Counted from the first letter of the stretch, positions 15,725-24,705 are shown. The stretch is 64,000 nucleotides of DNA from Streptomyces exfoliatus (GCF_000725545.1 NZ_JNZP01000006.1:1-64000); one strand, 5' to 3'. Notes: generated by a model from the sequence alone, not told the origin. A program made the numbers and translations.

Positions 15725-18112
15725 CTACAGGGCGCGGTCGCGGCCGTCGGTCGGCGAGGCGGGGACGGGCGGGACGGTCGGCAGGGGGGTGAAGGCGAGC
15801 GGCTCGGCGTGGTTGACGGGGAAGACCGTCGGCATCCTGCCGGTGGCCCGGCCGTAGGCGCAGGCGACGGCCGCCATGGCGCCGGCGACCGCCAGTTCGC
15901 CCGCGCCGCCCGGCTTGTCGCCGGTCGGGGGCATCACGATGATCTCGAGCTCGGGCGGGGTGTTCCACTGCCGGGTGTAGAAGTACTGGTCCCAGCTGCC
16001 TTCGAGGAAGTGCCCGTCGCGCAGGTGCAGTCCGGAGGTCAGGGTGACGGCGATGCCGTCGGCGATGCCACCCATCATCTGCGCCTCCAGACCGCGCGGG
16101 TTGACGGCGAGACCGACGTCGACGGCGCAGACCACCTTGGTCACGCGCGGGCCGGTGTACGCGCCGGGGATCTTTCGCCCGGTGGTCTCGGGACGGCAGT
16201 CGATCTCGGCGAGGATCGCGACGGCGGAGTGGTACTCGGTGTGGACGGCGATGCCCTGGGCGGTGCCGGCGGGCATGGCGCGGCCCCACTCCCCCACCTC
16301 GGCGACCTTGTCGAGGACGGCGCGGGCCCTCGGGTCCTTCACGAGACGGCGCCGCAGCGCGTACCCGTCCTGGCCCATGCGCCGGGCCAGTTCGTCCACG
16401 ACGAGTTCCTGCGCGCACCGGACGTTCGGGGAGTAGATGTTGCGCATGGACCCGGTGTTGAAGCCCTTGTCGGTCTCGGCGAGCAGCTGGGTGGTGACGC
16501 CGAGGTGGTACGGGCTGATCTGGGTGAGCTCGAACATCGTCTGGGAGAAGGCCGCGTCGGCCACCGGAAGCCGGGCCGCCTCCGCCGTGAGGACCTCGCC
16601 GATGCCGTGCCCGAAGTCGGTGGCGACGGAGGTGTGGCGCTGCTCGTACGTGAGGACCTCGCCGAGCGCGTACGTGGCGCGCACCCGCGAGGTGGACATG
16701 GGGTGCGTACGGCCCTGGCGGAAGTCGTCGGTGCGGTGCCACATCAGTTTGACGGGCTTGCCCAGTGCCCTGGAGATCTCGACGGCCTCGTGGGCGGCGT
16801 CGGAGAACAGCTTGCGGCCGAAGGAGCCGCCGCCCTCGGTGACATGGACGCGGACGGCGGTGGGCGGCAGTCCCAGCTTGAGGGCGATCTGTTCCTGGGC
16901 GACGATGGGCGCCTTGAGCGAGGCCCAGATCTCCGCGGAGTCCTCCCGGACGTCGGCGATCGCGCAGTTGGTCTCCAGGGCCGCGTTGCTCGCGAAGTGG
17001 AAGGTGAAGCGGGCGTCGACGGCCTTGGTGAGGAGCGGCAACGCCGGTACCACGAGCGGGAGTTCAGCCCTGCGGAGCTTCTCGAGGACGGTCGCGTCGG
17101 AGGCGCCCTCGGCCGTGCCGGGCCCCCAGTCGACCCGGAGGGCGCGGACCGCGTCGACGCACTGGCCGAAGGTACGGCCGCGGACGGCGACGCCGGTGGA
17201 GACGGTGACGACGTCGGTGACGCCGGGCATGGCCCGCACCTCGGCGAGGTTGGCCACGGAGCGGACGGTGCCGTTGATGGTGGGCGGCCGGCAGACCATG
17301 GTGGGCAGGGCGTCGGGGACCTGGAGGTCCATCGCGAACTTCTTGCGGCCGGTGACGGCTTCGAGCGCGTCGACGCGGCGCTGCCCGGTGCCGATCACAC
17401 GGAAACGGGCCGGGTCCTTGAGGGTCACCTCGACCGCCGTGTCGGTGACGGCGGCGGCCCGTTCGGCGAGTTCGCCGTAGCCGAGCAGCGCACCCGTCGG
17501 GGAGAGGACGGCTCCCGCCTTGGTGGTGAGGGTGGCGACGGCCTCCCCGAGGACGAGGGAGGCGGCGCGCAGGAGCCGGCCCCGGGCGATGGCCGCGGCG
17601 ACGCGGAGCGGGGTGTAGGTGGAGTACGTGGTGTTGGAGCCGCCGGTGAGCTGGTTGAAGAGCAGCTCGGGCCGGGCGTCGGCGAGCGTCACCACGACCT
17701 TGTCGAGGGGCAGGTCGAGTTCCTCGGCGACGATCATGGCGCTGGAGGTGGTGACGCCCTGGCCCACCTCGGCGCGGGGCAGGGCGAAGTGGGCCGTGCC
17801 GTCGGCGTCGAGGCGGATGGTGACGAGGTGGCTGGTGGGCAGGGCCGCGAGGGTCAGCAGCTCGTTGAGGTCGAGGAGTTCGGCCGGTCCCGGCAGGGAG
17901 GGGACGAGCGCCGGGGCCGCCGCGGCGGCCTTACGGGGGGCGAGGGCCTCGGCGCCGAACTGGGCGGCGACGGTGAGGGTGGGCGCGGCGAGGACGTACC
18001 CGAGGAAGCGCCGGCGGGCGATGCCGGGGCCGTCCCCGCCGTCCGGCCGCGCGGCTCCGTCCGCGGTGCCGCTCGTGGGGTGGTCGTCCCGCGCGGGGTG
18101 ACGCCTCGCCAT
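15725..18112 (-). CDS. Molybdopterin-binding large subunit, isoquinoline 1-oxidoreductase/aldehyde dehydrogenase type (IorB-like)
   Basis: 795 residues. The N-terminus has a Tat motif (ARRRFLGYVLAAPTL, around residue 32), so the folded molybdenum protein is exported together with its small partner. Conserved cofactor segments include EVGQGVTTSSAMIVAEELDLP, GGSNTTYSTY, VTEGGGSFGRKLFSDAAHEAVEISRALGKPVKLMW and NAVGAGE-type GGAGELAVAGAMAAVACAYGRATG near the end. The substrate (aldehyde or N-heterocycle) cannot be read from sequence. No maturation gene (XdhC) or cytochrome is adjacent, so maturation must be supplied elsewhere. Confidence 0.9.
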   Translation of the reverse strand: MARRHPARDDHPTSGTADGAARPDGGDGPGIARRRFLGYVLAAPTLTVAAQFGAEALAPRKAAAAAPALVPSLPGPAELLDLNELLTLAALPTSHLVTIRLDADGTAHFALPRAEVGQGVTTSSAMIVAEELDLPLDKVVVTLADARPELLFNQLTGGSNTTYSTYTPLRVAAAIARGRLLRAASLVLGEAVATLTTKAGAVLSPTGALLGYGELAERAAAVTDTAVEVTLKDPARFRVIGTGQRRVDALEAVTGRKKFAMDLQVPDALPTMVCRPPTINGTVRSVANLAEVRAMPGVTDVVTVSTGVAVRGRTFGQCVDAVRALRVDWGPGTAEGASDATVLEKLRRAELPLVVPALPLLTKAVDARFTFHFASNAALETNCAIADVREDSAEIWASLKAPIVAQEQIALKLGLPPTAVRVHVTEGGGSFGRKLFSDAAHEAVEISRALGKPVKLMWHRTDDFRQGRTHPMSTSRVRATYALGEVLTYEQRHTSVATDFGHGIGEVLTAEAARLPVADAAFSQTMFELTQISPYHLGVTTQLLAETDKGFNTGSMRNIYSPNVRCAQELVVDELARRMGQDGYALRRRLVKDPRARAVLDKVAEVGEWGRAMPAGTAQGIAVHTEYHSAVAILAEIDCRPETTGRKIPGAYTGPRVTKVVCAVDVGLAVNPRGLEAQMMGGIADGIAVTLTSGLHLRDGHFLEGSWDQYFYTRQWNTPPELEIIVMPPTGDKPGGAGELAVAGAMAAVACAYGRATGRMPTVFPVNHAEPLAFTPLPTVPPVPASPTDGRDRAL

Positions 18113-18631
18113 TCGGTGTGCCCTTTCGACGTGGTCCCGGCTTGCTACTGCCGGGTATCCCGGATGCGAGGATCATCGCTCATTTGATGGACCGCCGGAA
18201 GCCGTTCACCGGACGGCGTCGCGCCGTCGGCCGGCGCCGGCGCGCTCCGGCGCGCAGTTGGGCGCGGGAGATCCGGGCGCGCTGACCGCCGCTCGCGATC
18301 AGGGCGTTGACGGACACCATCGGGTCACCGCCCACCGACCTCGCGAGCAGGGCGCCGACCACGACCGGCCCGAGGGCGACGGCGAGGGCCGTGCCGGTGG
18401 CGGTGACGTGCCGGAGGGGGCGGGTGCGCCGGGCGGAGGAGGTCATGTCCCCATTCCACCAGCGGGCGGGGCGGCGTCGTATCGGTCGGCGTACTCAGGT
18501 GTGCGTGCGGGGGTACTCAGGGCCGCTCACCGGGCGGGACCCCGGTCGGCGTGGCGGGTGCGCCGGGGTCACGCGGGTCGGTGAACGTACCGTACGGGGA
18601 GCACACCCGAAGACGAAGGAGCACCGCCGCC
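18113..18631. other. 519-bp interval upstream of both iorB-like gene and osmC
   Basis: Holds the promoters of the two divergent genes and at most the doubtful small frame at 18180-18446. I see no repeat or operator that stands out. Confidence 0.35.
18180..18446 (-). CDS. Doubtful small membrane protein
   Basis: An open frame of 88 residues starting MTSSARRTRPLRHV with one hydrophobic segment (TALAVALGPVVVGALLA) and an Arg-rich end. GGGGAC precedes the ATG. It could be a real one-helix peptide or noncoding DNA between the iorB-like gene and osmC. The Arg-rich tail is typical of shadow frames, so confidence is low. Confidence 0.25.
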   Translation of the reverse strand: MTSSARRTRPLRHVTATGTALAVALGPVVVGALLARSVGGDPMVSVNALIASGGQRARISRAQLRAGARRRRPTARRRPVNGFRRSIK

Positions 18632-19069
18632 ATGGCCGACTACCGCATCGAGACCGTCCGCACCGGGTACCGGAACTGGACCGCCCGCAACGACCGGGGC
18701 GCGGAGGTCCGGATGGCCGCCGCGGACGACGCCGACGCGCAGCCCTCGTTCACCCCGGTCGAGTTGCTGCTCGCGGCGATGGGCGGCTGTGGCGGTCTCG
18801 TCGTGGACCGGACCGCGCGGGCCGTCGACCACGACGATCTGCGGATCGTGGTGGAGTCGGTGTCCGGCCCCGAGGACGACGGCCGGGTGGGCCGGATCAG
18901 GGTCAGCTACGAGTTCGACCTGCCGGACAACAACCCGCGGGCGGCCGAGGTGTTCGCCCGCGGGGTGCGCCTGACGCACGAGAAGTTCTGCACGGTGAGC
19001 CGGACCGTGGAGCACGGCGCGCGCGTGGAAGCGATCCTGCCGGACGGCACGGTCGGTTTCGAAGGCTGA
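18632..19069 (+). CDS. OsmC family protein
   Basis: 145 residues. The OsmC/Ohr fold is recognised by the central PVELLLAAMGGCGGLVVDRTAR (active-site Cys in GGCGG) and the later FARGVRLTHEKFCTVSRTVE with the second conserved Cys. Such proteins reduce organic or fatty-acid hydroperoxides through the two Cys. Start ATG at 18632 follows AAGGAG; an upstream GTG adds a 27-residue leader without a ribosome site. It stands alone, convergent with the carboxylesterase gene. Confidence 0.88.
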   Translation: MADYRIETVRTGYRNWTARNDRGAEVRMAAADDADAQPSFTPVELLLAAMGGCGGLVVDRTARAVDHDDLRIVVESVSGPEDDGRVGRIRVSYEFDLPDNNPRAAEVFARGVRLTHEKFCTVSRTVEHGARVEAILPDGTVGFEG

Positions 19070-19095
19070 ACCTCCGGGGTTCCCGGCCGGTCGCC

Positions 19096-20547
19096 TCAGT
19101 CGAGCCAGAGCCCGCGGACCCGCTCCAGCGGGTCCGCGGCGATCCGGGGCTCGGTGTCCCAGATCATCGTGGCGCGCCCCTCGGCGGTGTAGCGCGGCCA
19201 GTCGGCGCCGGGGTCCTGGCGGGTCACGAAGGCGACCCAGGCCTGGTGCAGGGCGTCGGCGAGGACCTGCGGCGGCGCCTCCCCGGCCGCGGCGCGGACC
19301 CCCTCGGCGTCGAGGAGGTCGAAGGCGAACGGCAGGTCCAGGCAGTGGAAGGCGAGCCCCATGACCGGTGACCGCCAGGCGAACTCGTAGAGCCAGGTGG
19401 GACGTCCGTGTGCGGCGCGGGCGTCCGCGACGGCGAGGTTCGGGGCGCGGAAGGTCACGTCGGTCAGCGCCTGGCCGAAGAGCCGCTCGGCGCCGCCTTC
19501 CGCGTACGCCTCGGTGAAGGCGGCGGCCCCGGCGGCGTCGAGGCCGAGGCCCCCGAGGAGAACGGGCAGCGGCGGCCCGTCCGGGCCGGGCCCGGGGAAC
19601 ATCGTGAACTCGTCCTCGGTGCAGCCGAGCATCAGCGGTACGTCGGCGCCCGCCCCGCCCGTCGTGAGCGCCTCGAGGGCCGGCACCGGGATCAGCTCGC
19701 CGTCGGCGAAGGGCGCGAGGGCGAGCAGCGGGGGCAGGCCCTCGCGGTCCGGGCCGGGCTCGGACAGGCGGTCCCGGAGCGCGAGGAGCTCGTCGTCGCC
19801 GAGGTCGCCGAGGGCGGCGGCGGTGGCCGGCACGCCGGTGCGGGAGGTGAGCAGCCGGGAGGCGGCGCGGGCGGCCTCGGGGCCGTCGGGGCGCGGGAGC
19901 GCGCCGGAGACGGACAGCGCGCCGCGGAACAGACCCCGGGCGGCGGGGACGGCGAGGAGCGTCTGGACGGCGCCGCCGCCCGCCGACTGTCCGGCGACGG
20001 TGACCTTGGCGGGGTCGCCGCCGAAGGCCGCGATGTTGTCCCGGACCCACTCCAGGGCGGCGACCCAGTCCCGGACGCCCCGGTTGTCGGGGGCGTCCTC
20101 CAGGTGCAGGAAACCCTCGATGCCGAGCCGGTAGCCGATCGAGACGAGGAGCACGCCGTCCCGGTTGAACGTGGCCCCGTCGTACCAGGGGCTGGCCGCC
20201 GAGCCCGCGACGTAGCCGCCGCCGTGGATCCAGACGAGGACGGGCAGGGCGGCCGCGGGGTCGGCCTCGGGGGTGAAGACGTTGAGATTGAGGACCCCTG
20301 CGCCCGGGACGGAGGGCTCCGGGATGGTGGTGACCTCGGCGAAGGGGCGGCGCTGCGCGGTCGGCCCGTACGCGGTCGCGTCCAGCGGCTCCGACCACGG
20401 CTCCGGCGGCACGGGGGCGGCGAACCGCAGGTCGCCGACGGGCGCCTGGGCGTACGGGATGCCCAGGAAGCGGAGGCTGCCGTCGGCGCGGCGCTCGCCA
20501 CGGACGGGTCCTCCGGTGGTGACGACGGTGGGGCCGGTGGTGCTCAT
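19096..20547 (-). CDS. Carboxylesterase, type B (alpha/beta hydrolase)
   Basis: 483 residues. Typical opening FLGIPYAQAPVGDLRFAAPVPPEPW, oxyanion loop WIHGGGYVAGS, and nucleophile elbow VTVAGQSAGGGAV with Ser in GQSAG. The remainder of the triad (Glu and His) lies in less conserved C-terminal segments; LAFHCLDLPFAFD precedes the probable His region. No signal peptide, so cytoplasmic. It may hydrolyse carboxylic or p-nitrobenzyl-type esters; the natural substrate is unknown. A TTGACA element at 20654-20659 on its strand is a possible -35. Confidence 0.92.
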   Translation of the reverse strand: MSTTGPTVVTTGGPVRGERRADGSLRFLGIPYAQAPVGDLRFAAPVPPEPWSEPLDATAYGPTAQRRPFAEVTTIPEPSVPGAGVLNLNVFTPEADPAAALPVLVWIHGGGYVAGSAASPWYDGATFNRDGVLLVSIGYRLGIEGFLHLEDAPDNRGVRDWVAALEWVRDNIAAFGGDPAKVTVAGQSAGGGAVQTLLAVPAARGLFRGALSVSGALPRPDGPEAARAASRLLTSRTGVPATAAALGDLGDDELLALRDRLSEPGPDREGLPPLLALAPFADGELIPVPALEALTTGGAGADVPLMLGCTEDEFTMFPGPGPDGPPLPVLLGGLGLDAAGAAAFTEAYAEGGAERLFGQALTDVTFRAPNLAVADARAAHGRPTWLYEFAWRSPVMGLAFHCLDLPFAFDLLDAEGVRAAAGEAPPQVLADALHQAWVAFVTRQDPGADWPRYTAEGRATMIWDTEPRIAADPLERVRGLWLD

Positions 20548-20629
20548 GGGGCGCTGCTCCTTCTGCGCGGGGGCGCGGGGCGCACGAGTGGGCGAGACGA
20601 GTACAAGGAAAGGACAGGAAGGGACAAGG

Positions 20630-20659
20630 AGCGTGACATCGATGACTTACACGTGTCAA
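20630..20659 (-). promoter_or_regulatory. Possible esterase promoter with dyad
   Basis: On the minus strand TTGACA (20654-20659) is followed after 18 bases by CACGCT (20630-20635), a weak -10. An ACACGTGT palindrome and an outer TGACA/TGTCA pair overlap the -35, which could be a repressor site. Confidence 0.35.
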
Positions 20660-20678
20660 CGCCCTGTGTGCGCCCCGC

Positions 20679-21989
20679 TCAACCGTCCTCCGACCCGCCC
20701 GCCTCCCTCCACGGAAGCAGCACCGGAGTCGCCAGCAACAGGACGCCGGCCGCGCCGAGCGCCGTCCGGGGCCCGGTCACCGTGGCGAGGAGCCCCCACA
20801 GGGCGGTCAGGGCCGCCACGGCCGCCTTCGCACTGACGGACCAGGCGGTCAGCGTACGGGCGACCCGGCCGGTGTCCGTGAGGTCGAGCCGGTGGGTGGC
20901 GAGCACCGGGTTGAAGACCCCCGAGCAGGTGATGAGCGCGAGTTCGACGCCCATCACGAGCAGCAGCCCGGAGAGGCCCGGGTGGATGAAGACGAGCCCT
21001 ACGGGCCAGCACACCCGCAGCACTCCCGAGGTGAGCAGCACCCGGCGTCGGCCGAACCGGGCGACGAGCCGTCGGGCGAGCCGTGAGCCGATGAGCCCGC
21101 CGACACAGGGCACGGCGAAGACGAGACCGTACTGCCAGGGGGCGAAGCCGAGCGGACCGAGCATGAGGACGGCGAGGAGGGGTGCGGTCGCCATGATCAG
21201 CCCGTTGGACAGGACGGTGTTGAGGAACAGCGGGCGCAGCACGGGGTGGGTGAGGAGGTGACGCCACCCCTCGACCAGGTCACGGGCCCTCACGCGGGGC
21301 CGGTCCGCGCCGCCCGGCCGGGCCTCCGGGCTCCGGATCGCGCGGATGCCGGCCGCGGACAGCAGATAGCTCACGGCGTCGGCCACCACCGTCGCCACCG
21401 GACCGAGGAGCGCGGCGAGGCCGCCGCCGAGGGGCGGCCCGAGCACGGTGGCGGTCCAGGTCGTGGATTCGAGCCGGGCCTGGGCGACGAGCAGGTCCTC
21501 CGGTCTCACAAGCGCCTTCAGGTGCGCCCCGGAGGCCGCGCCGAAGGTGATGTCGGCCGCCGCGACGAGGACGGAGACGACCAGGAGCTGGGTGAAGCCG
21601 AGCCGGCCGAGGGCGTAAGTGGCGACGACGCTCAGCAGTGCGGCGCACCGTACGAGGTCCATCGCGACCATCACGGACCGCTTGCGGCGGAACTCCACCC
21701 AGGGGCCGAGCGGGGCGGCGACCACCGCGCCCACGGCGGCCCCGACGGCGGCGAGCGCGGCCACCTCGGCGGTGCCTTTGTGGAGGACGGTGATCGCGAG
21801 CAGCGGAAGGGCGTGGAAGGCGACCCAGGTGCCCAGGGCGCCGGTCGCGTACGCCGCCCACAGCCACCCGAAGTCCCGCCCGAGGGACGTCCGCCCGGTG
21901 TCCCCGCCGAGGGACGCCTCCACCCGCGCCGCCACCTGCGTACTCCTCTCGCCGTTCGGCCGCCCACCGCGCGGCGCCGCCGCCATCAA
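20679..21989 (-). CDS. MFS transporter, MFS_3/EntS-like
   Basis: 436 residues with about twelve hydrophobic helices. Opening FGWLWAAYATGALGTWVAFHALPLLAI, motif A-like WVEFRRKRSVMVAMDLVRCAAL and the second-half ARRLVARFGRRRVLL place it in the family that contains enterobactin exporter EntS and macrolide-type pumps. Substrate unknown. It is divergent from a LysR-family gene across a 237-bp region filled with inverted repeats, so that regulator may control it. Confidence 0.87.
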   Translation of the reverse strand: MMAAAPRGGRPNGERSTQVAARVEASLGGDTGRTSLGRDFGWLWAAYATGALGTWVAFHALPLLAITVLHKGTAEVAALAAVGAAVGAVVAAPLGPWVEFRRKRSVMVAMDLVRCAALLSVVATYALGRLGFTQLLVVSVLVAAADITFGAASGAHLKALVRPEDLLVAQARLESTTWTATVLGPPLGGGLAALLGPVATVVADAVSYLLSAAGIRAIRSPEARPGGADRPRVRARDLVEGWRHLLTHPVLRPLFLNTVLSNGLIMATAPLLAVLMLGPLGFAPWQYGLVFAVPCVGGLIGSRLARRLVARFGRRRVLLTSGVLRVCWPVGLVFIHPGLSGLLLVMGVELALITCSGVFNPVLATHRLDLTDTGRVARTLTAWSVSAKAAVAALTALWGLLATVTGPRTALGAAGVLLLATPVLLPWREAGGSEDG

Positions 21990-22054
21990 AGCGAGTCGAG
22001 GACGCCCGGATCAAACAACCGAAGCCGGGCACGGCACAACCACCGGTTGTCGCT

Positions 22055-22090
22055 AGGGCCTGTCCGGCGGATCAGGGCCGGGCAGGCCCT
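22055..22090. repeat. Inverted repeat with AGGGCCTGTCCG motif
   Basis: AGGGCCTGTCCGG at 22055-22067 pairs with CCGGGCAGGCCCT at 22078-22090 (12 of 13 positions). The motif TAGGGCCTGTCCG recurs at about 30125-30137 in this window, again between genes, which suggests a dispersed repeat. Confidence 0.6.
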
Positions 22091-22134
22091 AGTCCGTGGT
22101 GCTTCGAAGGACAGGCCCCGGCCGGAGACGACCC

Positions 22135-22215
22135 AGGGCCTCTCGTTTGGATCATGCCGGGCTCGCGGGCCCCGGCACCGCACCCTGATCCGGCCTGATC
22201 CAAACGAAAGACCCT
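22135..22215. repeat. Long inverted repeat overlapping the LysR promoter
   Basis: The 20 bases at 22135-22154 (with core CTCGTTTGGATCA) are an inverted copy of 22196-22215 at 18 of 20 positions, around a 41-base centre that is itself rich in short dyads. The right arm abuts TAGGCT at 22215-22220. It may act as an operator or be a dispersed Streptomyces repeat. Confidence 0.65.
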
Positions 22216-22220
22216 AGGCT
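22215..22220 (+). promoter_or_regulatory. Probable -10 element of the LysR gene, leaderless
   Basis: TAGGCT lies six bases before the GTG at 22227, and no ribosome site precedes the start. A leaderless transcript is therefore likely. No good -35 is visible. Confidence 0.4.
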
Positions 22221-22226
22221 CGTGGT

Positions 22227-23180
22227 GTGGATCTCGCAGCAGTGCGCACCTTTCTCGCCGTCGTGGACTCGGGCCGGTTCCGTCAGGCGGCCGACGAGCT
22301 GGCGATCACCCAGCAGGCCGTCTCCAAGCGGATCGCCGCGCTGGAGAAGGAGCTCGGCGTGCGCCTGCTGACCCGCACTCCGCGCGGCGCCGAGGTGACG
22401 GTCGACGGACAGGCGTTCCTGCCGCACGCGCGCGCCCTGCTGGATGCCGAGGCGCGTGCCATCGCCTCGGTGCGGCCCGCCGAGCGCGCGCTGCGCGTGG
22501 ACGTGATCGGCCGACGGCTCGCGCCCGCGGCGCTGCTGCGCGCGTTCCACCGGGCGTTCCCCGAGTTCGAGCTCGACGTCGTGACCCTGTTCGACTCCGA
22601 GGCGGCCGTCGCCGCGCTCCGGGCCGGCACGATCGACGCGTCCTTCCGGGCGGTCACCATGCCCGGCCTGCGGCTGCCCGTGGGTGTGGAGGCGGTTCGC
22701 GTCCTGGACGAGCCGCTCCAGCTCCTGACCGGTCCCGCGCACGCGCTCGCGGGCGCTCGGGTCGTGACGCCCGAGCGGCTCGTCGGGCACCGGATCTGGA
22801 TTCCGGGCATCGTCAGCGGCACCGAGTGGGCCGCCTATTACGCCGACCTCGCCGTCGCGTTCGGGCTCACCATCGAGGTGACGGGGCCCGACTTCGGGAC
22901 CGAGGCGCTGTTCGACACCGTCGGGGACTCCCCCGAGCTCGCCACCTTCGTGGGCGGGCGGACACGTCTCGTCTGGCCCGAGGGCCACGATCTGCGGCGC
23001 GTCGACGTGCACGGGCCGACACCGGTGTATCCGCACTCCCTGCTGTGGGCCGTGGACAACCCGCACCCGGCACTCGCCGCCCTCCGCTCCCACCTCGCCC
23101 ACTCGGGGCCCACCGCCGTGGGCACCGACATCTGGACTCCCGCCTGGGCCCGGCCACGCGAGACGCGCCAGGCGCCCTAG
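22227..23180 (+). CDS. LysR-family transcriptional regulator
   Basis: 317 residues. Winged helix-turn-helix at the N-terminus (MDLAAVRTFLAVVDSGRFRQAADELAITQQAVSKRIAALEKELGVRLLTRT) and a periplasmic-binding-like effector domain after residue 90. GTG start is fixed by the standard distance to the helix-turn-helix. It reads away from the MFS gene at 20679-21989, its likely target; the effector is unknown. Confidence 0.93.
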   Translation: MDLAAVRTFLAVVDSGRFRQAADELAITQQAVSKRIAALEKELGVRLLTRTPRGAEVTVDGQAFLPHARALLDAEARAIASVRPAERALRVDVIGRRLAPAALLRAFHRAFPEFELDVVTLFDSEAAVAALRAGTIDASFRAVTMPGLRLPVGVEAVRVLDEPLQLLTGPAHALAGARVVTPERLVGHRIWIPGIVSGTEWAAYYADLAVAFGLTIEVTGPDFGTEALFDTVGDSPELATFVGGRTRLVWPEGHDLRRVDVHGPTPVYPHSLLWAVDNPHPALAALRSHLAHSGPTAVGTDIWTPAWARPRETRQAP

Positions 23181-23230
23181 ACTCGGACGACGGGGCGCGG
23201 ACGGCGGGTTCAGGGGGAAGGCGGCCGGTG

Positions 23231-23596
23231 ATGGAGTGGAACCTCGATGCCGTGGTGGGAGTGTCCGTGGGGCTGCTCGGGGTGGGGCTCGTCGTCGCCG
23301 GGGTGGTCTGGAAGGGGCGTGCGGTACGGCCGTTCGCGGCCTCGCGGGCCCGGTCCGCGGCCCAGCGGGAGTACGCGCGCGATCTGCAGCGGGCCGCCGA
23401 CCATGTGATCGCGACGGCCCGCCGGTACGCCGGCGAGGGCGAACCGGCGATCGTCACCGTCGAGGCCGTGGTGCGGACCACGCGGGAGCGCTACGGGTAC
23501 ACCGAGGTGGAGCGTCCGCACGCGGCGGCGGCGCTGCGCCGCCGGTACGAGCACTGGCGGTGCGCCGCCGACTGCGTCACGGACGCCTACGGCTGA
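23231..23596 (+). CDS. Small membrane-anchored protein of unknown function
   Basis: 121 residues. One N-terminal helix (VVGVSVGLLGVGLVVAGVVW) followed by a basic, mainly helical soluble part (SAAQREYARDLQRAADHVIATARRYAGEGE) and ERYGYTEVERPHAAAALRRRYEHW. No family recognised. The ATG has a GGGGGAAGG site about ten bases upstream; a GTG immediately precedes it. The end overlaps the convergent SnoaL-like gene by ten bases. Confidence 0.6.
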   Translation: MEWNLDAVVGVSVGLLGVGLVVAGVVWKGRAVRPFAASRARSAAQREYARDLQRAADHVIATARRYAGEGEPAIVTVEAVVRTTRERYGYTEVERPHAAAALRRRYEHWRCAADCVTDAYG

Positions 23597-24051
23597 ACGT
23601 CCGCCTGGGGTGCGGGCGTTCCCTGGTGGTAGTACATCCGCAGGGCCGAGCCCTCGGGCGCGCCGGGCGCACGGCGCCAGAGCGAGCTGCGTCGGGCCCG
23701 GTGGCCGTCGCGGATCGTCTCGTAGGTGAGGTGGACGAGGCCGGGGGCCAGGAGGACTCCGGTGACGGCCTCCGGTTCGTACTGCGTTCCGCCCTCGACG
23801 CTGCCCGCCATCCCCGGCAGGTCGGCGAGCATCTCCTCGTACGTCCAGCGTCGGCCGGAAGCACCGACCTCCGTGAACTCGGGGTCGAGCAGCTCGGCGG
23901 CGAGCGCCCGGGAGAGGCGCACGGACGGGTCCAGGAGGCGCAGTTCGCCCGCGATGGCTTCGGCGACCTCGGGCTCCGGGTCGGCGGCCTGCGGTACGGA
24001 TGCGTGCGAGAGGGGCGTCCGGTGCTCCTGGTGGTACGTCATGCGAGGCAT
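23587..24051 (-). CDS. SnoaL/NTF2-like (DUF4440-type) protein
   Basis: 154 residues. ELRLLDPSVRLSRALAAELLDPEFTEVGASGRRWTYEEMLADLPG followed by beta strands (AVTGVLLAPGLVHLTYETIRDGHRARRSSLWRRAPG) matches the cone-shaped NTF2 fold with the usual RSSLWRR strand. The C-terminus WRMYYHQGT-like segment (LRMYYHQGTP) is conserved in the DUF4440 group. Binding or enzymatic role unknown. ATG at 24051 or 24042 (MTYHQEH) are both possible. Confidence 0.7.
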   Translation of the reverse strand: MPRMTYHQEHRTPLSHASVPQAADPEPEVAEAIAGELRLLDPSVRLSRALAAELLDPEFTEVGASGRRWTYEEMLADLPGMAGSVEGGTQYEPEAVTGVLLAPGLVHLTYETIRDGHRARRSSLWRRAPGAPEGSALRMYYHQGTPAPQADVQP

Positions 24052-24067
24052 TGTGCCCGGAGAGCGC

Positions 24068-24102
24068 GTCGGTCGGCGCGGGATTTTGCCCGGCCGACCG
24101 AC
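24068..24102. terminator. Hairpin between cupin gene and SnoaL-like gene
   Basis: GTCGGTCGGCGCGGG (24068-24082) pairs with CCCGGCCGACCGAC (24089-24102) with one bulge. Further GACCGACC copies follow to 24135. It likely ends the cupin transcript before the SnoaL-like gene starts. Confidence 0.55.
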
Positions 24103-24151
24103 CCTTGACCGACCATCGGCCGACCGACCGACGGGCCGATCAACCGGTACG

Positions 24152-24526
24152 TCAGCCGCCGGACGCCTTCGCGTAGTCGCCGAAGCCGGTCCAGTCGAGG
24201 ACGACGCAGGCGTCGTCGCCGACGACCCAGGCGTCGTGGCCGGGCGTGACTTCCATGAAGTCGCCCGCCCCGAACTCCGCCGATTCTCCGTCGTCCATGA
24301 CGACGTTCAGCCGGCCGCTGACCACGTAACCGACGTGCGACGCCTGACAGCTGTCGGTGCCCGCGATCGGCTTGACGTGCTCGGACCACTTCCAGCCCGG
24401 CTCGAACACGGCGCGCCCGACCGGGCCGCCTCCACTGGTGAGCAGGTCGAGCCTGCCCTTGCCGTCCTCGAAGGGACGGGTCTCGTCCGCTTCGTCGAAG
24501 CTCTTGCGTACGATGCCGGCCATCAT
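24152..24526 (-). CDS. Single-domain cupin protein
   Basis: 124 residues. Cupin motif 1 is seen around SHVGYVVSGRLNVVMDDGESAEFGAGDFMEV and motif 2 around PGHDAWVVGDDACVVLDW. Metal ligands are partly conserved (H in SEHVKP and ASHVGYV, H in PGHDAW). Similar short cupins occur singly in many streptomycetes with no assigned reaction. MMAGIV offers two adjacent starts. Confidence 0.75.
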   Translation of the reverse strand: MMAGIVRKSFDEADETRPFEDGKGRLDLLTSGGGPVGRAVFEPGWKWSEHVKPIAGTDSCQASHVGYVVSGRLNVVMDDGESAEFGAGDFMEVTPGHDAWVVGDDACVVLDWTGFGDYAKASGG

Positions 24527-24650
24527 CCACTCCCGGCGGTGGAGAGGTGGGTCCCCGAGTCCACTTCCAGGCTACGCCGGGATGCCGTCGGCCACCCGGC
24601 ACGACCGTCGTCGCAGCTTGGCTGTTCTCCGCACATTCGCCCTCCCAAAT

Positions 24651-24705
24651 TTGTGCGCATTCCCTAGGGGGCAGATCTACACATAAAGGTCAGATAAGCG
24701 CACAA
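24651..24705. promoter_or_regulatory. Dyad TTGTGCGC...GCGCACAA upstream of the SPW gene
   Basis: Perfect 8-bp arms at 24651-24658 and 24698-24705 separated by 39 bases, in an unusually AT-rich promoter region. It could be two half-operators or a cruciform; no regulator is adjacent. Confidence 0.4.

Noticed and set aside
15275..18187. 970-codon plus-strand frame over iorAB
   Set aside because: It is a by-product of GC-rich codon use opposite two clear molybdenum-hydroxylase genes and has no ribosome site or family features.
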